Notes under the pieces: model-generated | Databases searched by the model: none | Seen by the model: only the letters and a program-made list of their open reading frames with translations | What the model was told of the DNA's origin: nothing | Translations under genes and position numbers: made by a program | Shown here: piece by piece, positions 9,417 to 16,397 of the stretch | Layout: every line of letters starts with the position of its first letter | Position numbering within the stretch: position 1 is the stretch's first letter | Assembly: GCF_001905095.1 (NCBI RefSeq) | Contig: NZ_LWLS01000119.1 | Coordinates: 1 to 35,603 of the forward strand | Direction: 5' to 3' | Source: Micromonospora sp. CB01531 | GTDB lineage: Bacteria; Actinomycetota; Actinomycetes; Mycobacteriales; Micromonosporaceae | DNA length: 35,603 bases

Positions 9417-10475
9417 GTGAGCGAGCACGAACACGGCCACGGGCACGGCCATGACCACCGGCACGATCACGGCGGTCGGCTCGCCGTCTGGTGGCACCGG
9501 CTGACCCACGCCGTTGTACCGCACTCCCACGACTCCCGCGCGAAGGTCGATCCTGCGTTGGAGACCTCCCGCGACGGGTTACGTGCCCTGTGGATCTCGC
9601 TGGTCGGCCTCGGAGTCACCGCGCTCGCCCAAGCGGTCATCGTGGTGCTCTCCGGATCGGTCGCGTTGCTCGGCGATACCCTGCACAACGTCGCCGACGC
9701 CCTGACCGCCGTGCCGCTGGGCATCGCGTTCCTGCTCGGCCGGCGCGCCGCCACCCGCGCCTACACCTACGGCTACGGCCGGGCTGAAGACCTCGCCGGC
9801 ATCATCATCGTGGTCGTCATCGCCGGCTCCGCCGTCGCCGCCGCCTGGACCGCCGTCGACCGGCTGCTACACCCCGCCCAGGTGACCCACCTGCCCTGGG
9901 TCGCCGCCGCCGGCCTCGTCGGATTCATCGGCAACGAACTGGTCGCCCAGTACCGCATCCGCGTCGGCCGGCGCATCGGCTCCGCCGCACTCATCGCCGA
10001 TGGCCTGCACGCCCGCACCGACGGCTACACCTCCCTCGCCGTGCTCGCCGCCGCCGGCGGCGAGGCCCTCGGCTGGCGATGGGCCGACCCGGTCGTCGGT
10101 CTAGGCATCGCGGTCGCCATCGCCTTCGTGCTCAAGGACGCCGCCCGCGAGGTCTACCGACGCCTCATGGACGCCGTCGACCCCGACCTCGTCGACCAGG
10201 CCGAAACCACACTGCGGGCAGTCGACGGCGTCCGCGACGTGGCCGCGGTACGGCTGCGCTGGATCGGCCACCGCCTGCACGCCGAAGCCGACCTCGTCGT
10301 CGACGCCGACCTCAGCCTCGTCGCCGCACACGAGATCGCCGCCGACGCCGAGCACCAACTCACCCACGCCGTGGCCCGGCTGACCACCGCCACCGTTCAC
10401 ACCGATCCCGACAGTCATCCCGGCCGCGATCACCACACCGACCTGTCCCACCAGCGCCGCCACCTCCACGAGTAG
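9417..10475 (+). CDS. cation diffusion facilitator (zinc-type CDF exporter)
   Basis: 352 residues from GTG 9417, with GGGGGAA just upstream. The N-terminus is a His-rich metal-binding stretch (HEHGHGHGHDHRHDH). Six membrane helices follow. Helix 2 carries H90-x3-D94 (LHNVAD) and helix 5 carries H198-x3-D202 (LHARTD), the HD-HD tetrahedral site typical of zinc-transporting CDF/ZnT proteins. The cytosolic C-terminal domain has the usual ferredoxin-like pattern (VRDVAAVRLRWIGHRLHAEADLVV cut in two strands) and ends in a second His-rich tail. It works as a proton-coupled exporter. The KmtR-like gene is divergent and probably its repressor. In-frame ATGs at 9372 and 9378 are weaker alternatives. 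Confidence 0.92.
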   Translation: MSEHEHGHGHGHDHRHDHGGRLAVWWHRLTHAVVPHSHDSRAKVDPALETSRDGLRALWISLVGLGVTALAQAVIVVLSGSVALLGDTLHNVADALTAVPLGIAFLLGRRAATRAYTYGYGRAEDLAGIIIVVVIAGSAVAAAWTAVDRLLHPAQVTHLPWVAAAGLVGFIGNELVAQYRIRVGRRIGSAALIADGLHARTDGYTSLAVLAAAGGEALGWRWADPVVGLGIAVAIAFVLKDAAREVYRRLMDAVDPDLVDQAETTLRAVDGVRDVAAVRLRWIGHRLHAEADLVVDADLSLVAAHEIAADAEHQLTHAVARLTTATVHTDPDSHPGRDHHTDLSHQRRHLHE

Positions 10476-10826
10476 CGCCGGGAGTGGCCTCGATGCGGCG
10501 TGCCGAAACACTTCTGGCTCCTGCGCCGAGGCGCGATCCGCCGGGCCCACCCGGCGCGTCGCAGGTCGCGTCGCTGGCGCCTGCGGCACAACCTCTCAGG
10601 TGGCGTACGTGAGGATGCAGCGTGTCGCAGTTCCTGCCGGCGCCACCGCTCGCCGCCCACTTCTGGACGACCGCAGCAACGCTGGCGCGAGCCTCGACGA
10701 CTCCGTGGCGGCACGCCGGTCGTGAGCAGGCGGCAGCGGTGGCGGCAGACCCACAACCTGCTCGACCAGGCCGGAGAATGACGGTGGCGCGTTGGCGCGG
10801 ACAGGATCACCTCATGCCGCCTGTGG
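10476..10826. other. gene-free stretch after the CDF gene
   Basis: The open frames here are arginine-rich on both strands, as expected for non-coding high-GC DNA, with no domain or ribosome site. I see nothing convincing before the hairpin at 10827. Confidence 0.5.
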
Positions 10827-10863
10827 CCGTCCCCCTTCCGCTGCGGCGGAAGGGGGACGGCTG
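10824..10863. terminator. very strong hairpin, probable bidirectional terminator
   Basis: A perfect 15-bp stem, CCGTCCCCCTTCCGC at 10827-10841 pairing with 10846-10860, closes a TGCG tetraloop. It can extend by one G-C pair and a G-U pair. It has no T-run on either side. It lies between the plus-strand CDF gene and the minus-strand phosphoesterase relic, a convergent position typical of actinomycete terminators without U-tracts. Confidence 0.55.
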
Positions 10864-10932
10864 CCGCTGTTAAGGGTTCAGTCCTATGCCGCGTCGATTC
10901 CAGGGCGTGTTGCGGTTGCGGTTGCTGGCTGT

Positions 10933-11390
10933 TCAGCGGACGTGGACGAACACTGGGTTCGAGTAGAACCACAGGTCATCCCACGGGCTCTCCAGCCCGT
11001 CGGCAAGCGGCTCGGCCTCGTCGGTGCTGGTGCCCCGCACCCGCGCGTACATTTCGGTCTCCACGTCGCGCAGGGTGTGCCGGATGACGTAGTCGGGCCC
11101 CTGCTTGCGCCAGTCGCGAGGGCCGAACCGGGCGACGACCTTGGTGGTGGGGTTCGTGTCCGCGCCCGGGTTGGGGTTGGGGCCGGTGATCTGGCCGACG
11201 ATGAGGTCGACTCGGCGGACCTCCGGGCGGTCGCCGTTGGCGTTGAGGCCGTTCAACGGCCAGAACTTGATCTCGATCTCGACGTCCCGGCGCTGGCGCC
11301 GGCTGACCGTGATGGTCTCGCCGGTCTCGGCGATGCCGCCCTGGCTTCGGCGGTGAGGTCGAGGCTGGTGATGAGGTCACCGGTAAACGT
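10933..11390 (-). pseudogene. phosphoesterase-like protein, C-terminal relic with frameshift
   Basis: The minus frame from about 11345 to 10933 reads ITVSRRQRRDVEIEIKFWPL, DLIVGQITGPNPNP, VVARFGPRDWRKQG, and ends DLWFYSNPVFVHVR. This is the C-terminal beta-domain seen at the end of some PHP/metallophosphoesterase-like proteins of actinobacteria, in which a 'DLWFYSNP-FV-V' end is usual. The preceding piece (FTGDLITSLDLTAEA) lies in another frame, joined at about 11345 by loss of one base, and the whole catalytic domain is missing. The family assignment is by memory of the tail motif, so the exact enzyme class is uncertain. Confidence 0.5.
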
Positions 11391-11592
11391 CAGCGAGGCT
11401 GGTCAGGGCCGCAGACGTCGGGGCGCCGTAAGAGACGAGGGACGCCGTGGAACCGGCAGCCGCCGGAGGCGCCGCGGTGTCCAAACCCGTGGAGCACCGC
11501 AGCGCGTGCAGAACCAGAACTGCCGCGACGACGACCGCCACCGCAACAACGCGGTAACCGCGCATCGCACCAGCTGGCCGGTCCCACGTCAC
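11377..11592 (-). CDS. small membrane protein, DUF6153-like
   Basis: 71 residues with one N-terminal transmembrane or signal helix (YRVVAVAVVVAAVLVLHAL) followed by RCSTGLDTAAPPAAAGSTAS. The layout of a helix ending in 'LHAL-C' resembles actinobacterial DUF6153 proteins, small exported or anchored proteins often found near copper and other metal genes. DUF6153 proteins usually have a longer His/Ala-rich tail; this one stops early, running into the phosphoesterase relic, so it may itself be truncated by the same rearrangement. The start at 11592 is not backed by a strong ribosome site. Confidence 0.42.
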   Translation of the reverse strand: MTWDRPAGAMRGYRVVAVAVVVAAVLVLHALRCSTGLDTAAPPAAAGSTASLVSYGAPTSAALTSLADVYR

Positions 11593-11756
11593 CAGCGCAG
11601 ACTACGACACCCACCACCGCCGTCGCCGCACAGTCGGCGCTCTTCTCCTCCCGGCCGTTCCACTGGCCTCCTGGGTGTCCGCGGACGGGGTCCGGCCCCA
11701 AACTGGCGGTGACCAGGTCCTGGTTCGACCGGCGTATCGATGGTGTTCGTGCAACG

Positions 11757-12128
11757 ATGGAAGACGTGGGAATTACGAAAACTGCAACGCCTGCCATCTC
11801 GCCGCTGGCTGGCGAGCCGATCAAGCGTGCCGACGCCGAGCGGCTCGCGGGAGTGCTGAAGGCATTCGCCGACCCCGCCCGACTGCGGCTGCTCAGCCTG
11901 ATCCAGTCCGCCCCGGAGGGCGAGGCGTCCGTCAGTGACCTCACCGCGCCGCTCGGTCTGTCCCAGCCGACCGTGAGTCATCACCTTCGGATCCTCGCCG
12001 AGGCCGGACTGCTCGAACGCGAGCAGCGCGGCGTCTGGGCGTACTACCGGCTCGTGCCGTCCGCGATCGCGGCGATCGCCGACCTGTTGACCCCGCCCCG
12101 CAAGCGGGCGACGAAGCGGGCCCGCTGA
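11757..12128 (+). CDS. ArsR-family regulator lacking the arsenic-site cysteines
   Basis: 123 residues with a strong winged-helix core: FADPARLRLLSLI, then SDLTAPLGLSQPTVSHHLRI (recognition helix) and GVWAYYRLVPSAIAAIADLL. In the actinobacterial arsenic-sensing group of this type the segment before the recognition helix is CVCD; here it is S58-V-S60-D61, and the N-terminal cysteines are absent too. It therefore probably does not sense As(III) by thiols. The C-terminus is basic (PPRKRATKRAR). I chose the ATG at 11757; an upstream in-frame start at 11709 would add an unlikely extension. No arsenic transporter or reductase is adjacent. Confidence 0.85.
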   Translation: MEDVGITKTATPAISPLAGEPIKRADAERLAGVLKAFADPARLRLLSLIQSAPEGEASVSDLTAPLGLSQPTVSHHLRILAEAGLLEREQRGVWAYYRLVPSAIAAIADLLTPPRKRATKRAR

Positions 12129-12425
12129 GCGACGCTACTGAAGGCCTTCGCCCGGTCCTGCGTGTGCCCGTGATGGCGTCCGCTCTGGTCACGGCCGCAC
12201 TGGCCACGCCGACACGGTCTTGCCCCATCAACGGTGCTCGGGCTGATCGGATCGGTGGCGACACCGTGTCGCGGAGCAGGGCCACTGGTATGGCGCCCGT
12301 GGGCGCCCAGCCGGCGTCGTTGCCGGTAAGCCGCTTCTCAACCGTGGCGGTAGACGACCCAATGGTCATCGTTGGTTGGCCTTGTCCGACCTCCGAGGGC
12401 CTGGTTCCTTCCGCTGAACCAGGGC
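12129..12425. other. gene-free stretch
   Basis: About 300 bp between the ArsR-like gene and the MerR-type promoter. Short frames exist (for example plus 12164-12442) but none has a recognisable domain or ribosome site. I see no hairpin that stands out. Confidence 0.45.
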
Positions 12426-12457
12426 TTGCATCTGATACCTAGGTACGGGCTTACCGT
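12426..12457 (+). promoter_or_regulatory. MerR-type promoter with 20-bp spacer and palindromic operator
   Basis: TTGCAT (12426-12431) and TACCGT (12452-12457) are separated by 20 bp. In the spacer lies the perfect palindrome TACCTAGGTA (12436-12445). MerR-family activators bind such palindromes in over-long 19-20 bp spacers and untwist the promoter. A truncated MerR is the second gene of this unit. The -10 box ends 6 nt before the ATG at 12464 with no ribosome site, suggesting a leaderless mRNA. Confidence 0.6.
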
Positions 12458-12463
12458 CGTTGC

Positions 12464-12814
12464 ATGAGCGACCAACATGTCACGATGGATGGCTCCTGGG
12501 TGCCGGACGCGTGCAGCCTGCCGACGGCCGAGCGGCCGCTTCGGCTCGCGGAGTTCGATCAGTTCTTTCGGGACGCGGTCCGGGGTGCCGACCGGTTGTC
12601 GACACAGCATCTGCGGCTGCAACTCGACGGCGCGGATCAGGTCGAACAGACGGCGCGGGACCTGACGGCCCGGGAGTCGTCCTGCTGCTCGTTCTTCACG
12701 TTCGACATCGCGCGGCCCGACTCCAACTCGCTGACGCTCGACGTTCGGGTACCGGCGGAACACGTCGGTGTGCTGGATGCCCTCGCCCAACGGGCCGTGC
12801 GGGTTCAACAATGA
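12464..12814 (+). CDS. hypothetical protein with Cys-Cys motif, MerR operon
   Basis: 116 residues. An N-terminal half (TAERPLRLAEFDQFFRDAV) is followed by a segment with adjacent cysteines in ARESSCCSFFTFDIARPDSN and a strand-rich C-terminal part (LTLDVRVPAEHVGVLDALAQ). A further Cys17 is near the N-terminus. The E-x-x-C-C-x-F-x-F pattern recurs in small proteins next to MerR regulators in actinomycetes and may bind a soft metal, which is inference. It starts at the first ATG after the MerR-type promoter, probably leaderless, and overlaps the MerR start by ATGA (12811-12814), so the two genes are coupled. Confidence 0.72.
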   Translation: MSDQHVTMDGSWVPDACSLPTAERPLRLAEFDQFFRDAVRGADRLSTQHLRLQLDGADQVEQTARDLTARESSCCSFFTFDIARPDSNSLTLDVRVPAEHVGVLDALAQRAVRVQQ

Positions 12815-13248
12815 CCGGACCGGGACTACGCAGCGGCCAGCTCGCCGACGCGGCCGGGGTCAACCTGCAAACCCTGCGCTACTACGAGCGCCGGGGACTG
12901 CTCGCCTCCCCGCAGCGGTCACCGGGCGGACATCGGCTCTACCCGCCCGACACGGTCACGCTGCTGCGGGTCATCAAGACCGCACAACGCCTCGGCTTCA
13001 CCCTCAACGAGGTCGCCGACCTGCTCGACGCCGGCCGACACCGGCACGGCGGCCGACCGGACGCCGGCCTCCAGGCACGAGCCAGAGGCCGTACGAGAGC
13101 TCGTCGACCTAATACGGCAGTGACAGTTCGCGATCTGGCCGTTGAGTGGTCAGTCGATGAGCCCGTTGGCTCGTGCTTTCCACAGCTCTTGCCGCGCTTG
13201 TCTGGTGTCGAGTTGCTCCAGTCCTTTGGCGGCCCAGGACCGGAGTGA
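12811..13248 (+). pseudogene. MerR-family regulator, C-terminal effector part lost
   Basis: The first about 92 residues are a normal MerR winged helix: GLRSGQLADAAGV, TLRYYERRGLLASPQRSPGG, HRLYPPDTVTLLRVIKTAQR, LGFTLNEVADLLDAG. After GLQARARG the family sequence stops. The usual dimerisation coil and Cys-containing metal loop are replaced by an unrelated tail of about 50 residues that runs antisense over the HEAT-repeat gene. The protein may still bind the palindrome at 12436-12445 but should not sense a metal, and without the coil may not dimerise. It is coupled to the preceding gene by a 4-nt overlap. Confidence 0.7.
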
Positions 13249-13488
13249 CTCGTCTCCGCTGTGTAGTTGTTCGATGAGTACCGGCAGCGCTTGGGATGAG
13301 CGGGCTTCACCGATGAGTTCGAGCAGCCAGCAGCGCAAGCCGTGGTCGTGTCGTTCTTCAGCGAACTCGGCGATGAGTTCGTCGATGTGCTCGGCGGCGT
13401 GGGGCCGCAGGAGGTGGAAACCGTCTTCCTTGGCCTGCGGGTCATGCCGGCGCATGAGCTGCATGGCTTGCTGGAACCGGATCGTCAC
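13150..13488 (-). CDS. small HEAT-repeat protein
   Basis: 112 residues, nearly all helical. It opens with FQQAMQLMRRHDPQAKEDGF, then LLRPHAAEHIDELIAEFAEE, and ends with two HEAT-like repeats (LRCWLLELIGEARSSQALPV; LIEQLHSGDESLRSWAAKGL) and ARQELWKARANG. The repeat pattern is typical of small adaptor proteins; homologues occur in streptomycetes and relatives without known function. The GTG start at 13488 fits the usual MTIRFQQAM N-terminus but lacks a strong ribosome site. Its 3' end overlaps the unrelated tail of the truncated MerR gene on the other strand. Confidence 0.75.
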   Translation of the reverse strand: MTIRFQQAMQLMRRHDPQAKEDGFHLLRPHAAEHIDELIAEFAEERHDHGLRCWLLELIGEARSSQALPVLIEQLHSGDESLRSWAAKGLEQLDTRQARQELWKARANGLID

Positions 13489-13671
13489 GCCGTTGAGGCT
13501 AACTGGCAGAACGGAGTCGGGGGTGCTGGCAGTGTCGGCGGTGATCTTCGGCTTTGGCTGCGGTAACGGACAGCGTGGCGGTTGCAGGCTGGCCTGTCGA
13601 CGCCCGGGCCTACATCGTGCAGTACGGGCGCGTGGCTGAGGGTGATGGCGAGGTTGAGGGGTCCGGTGCGC

Positions 13672-16020
13672 TCACGCCTTGGAGAAGCCAAGTGCTCGGT
13701 ACCCGCGCATGCGGCGTTGAAGTGAGGCGGCGAGGATGGGGGTGGCCGGGTCGTGGTAGTCGTGGACCTCGGCGGCGTCCTTGGCGGGTGCCGTCCGGAT
13801 CACGCGCCCGGCGCACTGGATGAGCAGCCCGTCGTATGAGATCGGGCCGGCGAGGAAGAGGGTGTCGAGCGCTGGGGCGTCGAAGCCTTCGCCGATGAAC
13901 GGTGTGGTGCCGATGACGAGGAGGCCATCACCAGCCTTGGCTTCGCCGAGTCGGTCGACGGCGGTTCGCCGGTCGGTGGTGCTCATCGCTCCTTGGAGTA
14001 CGAGTGCCTGATGTCCGCGCGCCGCGAGCATCGCGGTGAGGGCGTCGACGTGGGCGACTCGGCGGGTGAGGACGAGACAGTTGCGCCCGCGCGTGAGGGC
14101 TGCGGCGACGTCGTCGGCGATCTGGGTGTTGCGCGTCCGGTCGAGGGCCAGGCATCGGTGGATCTCGGCGAGTGCGCCCGGTTCGTTCAGGTCCACGTCG
14201 CCGGCACGAAACGTGGTGTCGTGGACGTGCAGCAGTCGTCGTGGTCCGGCATCGACCGCCATCGCGGCCGCGATGGTGCCCTGCTCCTCGTCGGTCATGG
14301 TGTGCCGGATCGGGCCGAGCTGCCAGGTGACGAGCTGGCCGAGCCCGTCCCGCCGGACGGGCGTGGCGGTGAGCCCGAGCCAGAATTGCGCGGCGATCCG
14401 TTTGACCGAGTGCTCGTACGCCGCGGCCGCGAGGTGATGACACTCGTCGATGATGACGTGCCCGTACCTCTCGGTGAGTGTGGTGATGTCGTCGCGTCTG
14501 GCCAGGGAGGGCAGCAGTGCGATGTCCACTGCTCCGGTGAGCTTGCGCCGGCCGCCGCCGAGTTGGCCGGCCCGGATGCCGAGGAACTGTTCGGTGCGGG
14601 TACGCCACTGGTCGGCGAGGGCTTTGCGGTCGACGAGGACCTGGGTGGAGGTGCCGCGCTCGGCGATCACGGCGCACGCCATGACGGTCTTGCCGGATCC
14701 GGGTGGGGCGACGAGCACCCCATCCTCGTGGGCGAGAAGCGCACTGACCGCCGTGCTCTGCTTGTCGGTGAGTTCGGCGGTGAACGCGGTATCGATCTCG
14801 TTTCCGGAGTTTCGTGCGTCGGTGACGGACATCCGAGACCCGGCCTGTTCGACGATGGCGGCGATGGTGTGGCGCAGGCCGCGTGGGAGGGTTAGACGGC
14901 CGTCGAGGGTGAGGTCGTAGCTGCGAATGAATCGCGGGGTGTCCCAGGTGGACTTGCGCAGGCGTTGCAGTTCGTAGAACTTCGGGTTGGTCATGGCGGC
15001 GGCGTGCTTGAACGTGGCCAGTGCGGCCGGGGTGAGTTGCGCGGTGTCGAGGCTCAGCCCGGCACCGGCTTCCGCGTGCACCACCGGGGGCAGCGCGGGA
15101 TGTACCCGGGTCGCGGCGGACCGGCTCATCGTGGCGACGTCGGCGCCGGTGGTGGCGCCCTTCGCCTGCCGGGCGACGCGTTCGGCGTCCGCAGGGCTGA
15201 GCCGGTCCAGCGTCGACAGGAAGGCCCACTGGTCGGCGTACGGTTCGAGCGTGCCGAGGTCGAGGAACGTGGTCAGTCCGTCCTTGCGGCGTCGGCCCTG
15301 CAACGGCGCGGCGATGAGGTTGCCGAAGCCGCCCTCGGGTAGGACGTCCTGGTTGGGGAACAGCCGGTCGTACGACCGCAGGTCCATCGACCCGCGTAGC
15401 ACCATCGCCTCGTGCAGCAGGGCGGTTCCGACGGCCCGCGCCGTCGTCGCCGGCACCACACCTGCGAAGAAGATCCACACGTGGGCACCGCGACCGGACT
15501 GGGAGATCTCCAATGCCGCCGGCACAGCGCTGGCCCGCGCCGCCTTGATGTAGGCCAAGGCGTCGAGCATCGCCGTCGGGCCGTCGAAGTCCGCCACCAC
15601 GAAGTGGCACGTATTGCCAGGCAGCAGCGGATACAGCCCCATGAACACGTCGCCGACGAGATGAGCGGCGACGACCTCCCCTGTACGGGGCAGGTAAGTA
15701 GCGCCGCGCCGGTCCATGCCCTTACGCCACCCGCCGGCGACGGCCGGCATCCACCCGGCAGCGCCGGTGCGGGTGTTCTCCCACCGCACGGCGTACACGT
15801 CGACGCGGGCCCGGAACCGGTCGGCGAACAGCGCCAGCTTGTCCGCCACCGGTGAGGCCATCGTGACCATACCCGGCGCAGCGACCGGCGCGGACAGCTG
15901 CTCCGGCGCCGGAGCCGTGTCCTGACCGCGCAGTTCGAGCAGCCGTGACAGCCGGGCGTTCTCCGCCCGTAACCGCTGCAGCTCGCGGCGAAGACCCTCG
16001 AACTCGTCCACAGAACCCAC
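13672..16020 (-). CDS. TOTE-type primase-helicase fusion
   Basis: 782 residues. A short N-terminal coiled coil (GLRRELQRLRAENARLSRLL) precedes an archaeo-eukaryotic primase domain with D144-F-D146 (ADFDG) and H180 (GRGAHVWIFF), then the FPNQDVLPEGGFGNLIAAPL block typical of TOTE primases. A superfamily 2 helicase follows: Walker A APPGSGKT at 438-445, DECH at 525-528, LTATP, and motif VI QCAGRVIRT. TOTE proteins are known as conflict-system enzymes that combine primer or nucleic-acid synthesis with unwinding. I chose GTG 16020 because GAGG lies upstream and a divergent gene starts at 16081. It is followed by the HEAT-repeat gene. Confidence 0.85.
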   Translation of the reverse strand: MGSVDEFEGLRRELQRLRAENARLSRLLELRGQDTAPAPEQLSAPVAAPGMVTMASPVADKLALFADRFRARVDVYAVRWENTRTGAAGWMPAVAGGWRKGMDRRGATYLPRTGEVVAAHLVGDVFMGLYPLLPGNTCHFVVADFDGPTAMLDALAYIKAARASAVPAALEISQSGRGAHVWIFFAGVVPATTARAVGTALLHEAMVLRGSMDLRSYDRLFPNQDVLPEGGFGNLIAAPLQGRRRKDGLTTFLDLGTLEPYADQWAFLSTLDRLSPADAERVARQAKGATTGADVATMSRSAATRVHPALPPVVHAEAGAGLSLDTAQLTPAALATFKHAAAMTNPKFYELQRLRKSTWDTPRFIRSYDLTLDGRLTLPRGLRHTIAAIVEQAGSRMSVTDARNSGNEIDTAFTAELTDKQSTAVSALLAHEDGVLVAPPGSGKTVMACAVIAERGTSTQVLVDRKALADQWRTRTEQFLGIRAGQLGGGRRKLTGAVDIALLPSLARRDDITTLTERYGHVIIDECHHLAAAAYEHSVKRIAAQFWLGLTATPVRRDGLGQLVTWQLGPIRHTMTDEEQGTIAAAMAVDAGPRRLLHVHDTTFRAGDVDLNEPGALAEIHRCLALDRTRNTQIADDVAAALTRGRNCLVLTRRVAHVDALTAMLAARGHQALVLQGAMSTTDRRTAVDRLGEAKAGDGLLVIGTTPFIGEGFDAPALDTLFLAGPISYDGLLIQCAGRVIRTAPAKDAAEVHDYHDPATPILAASLQRRMRGYRALGFSKA

Positions 16021-16080
16021 CGGACCATCCTCGGATATCGGGCTCCGAACACCTCGGCACGGGTCCGCTATCCTGCGCCG

Positions 16081-16392
16081 ATGGCATCGAAGCGGAATGC
16101 GGCGCTCGAGGCGATGATCGAAGAGGCCACCGTCGACGCGTACAACGACGACGAACAGCTCACCGGCCTGTTCACCATGCTCGAAGAGCATCTTGCGGTG
16201 CCGTTTACCACCACCGTCCTCGGCATGGAGGTAGTCGTACAGAAGGTCGACCTCACCGTCGACAGCATCGTCGCGGTCTGCGCCCGGGGCCGACACCGGC
16301 AGAAGATCGACCTGCTCGACCTTCCGCTGCCCACACCTACACCGGACGGCGCCGACTGGATCGACGCCTACCGACACTGGGCCGGGCGGTAG
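16081..16392 (+). CDS. CcbP-like small acidic protein
   Basis: 103 residues. A helical, acidic N-terminus (ALEAMIEEATVDAYNDDEQL) is followed by TGLFTMLEEHLAVPFTTTVL, then VVVQKVDLTVDSIVAVCARG and a C-terminal PDGADWIDAYRHWAG. This matches the calcium-binding CcbP family, first known from cyanobacterial calcium regulation. Whether this one binds calcium is not shown by the sequence beyond its acidic patches. The ATG at 16081 is 60 bp from the start of the divergent primase-helicase, so they probably share a promoter region. The next gene follows after 5 nt, forming a two-gene unit. Confidence 0.75.
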   Translation: MASKRNAALEAMIEEATVDAYNDDEQLTGLFTMLEEHLAVPFTTTVLGMEVVVQKVDLTVDSIVAVCARGRHRQKIDLLDLPLPTPTPDGADWIDAYRHWAGR

Positions 16393-16397
16393 TCACG

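Noticed and set aside
12164..12442. 92-codon frame before the MerR promoter
   Set aside because: It runs into the promoter palindrome, has no ribosome site and no recognisable domain.
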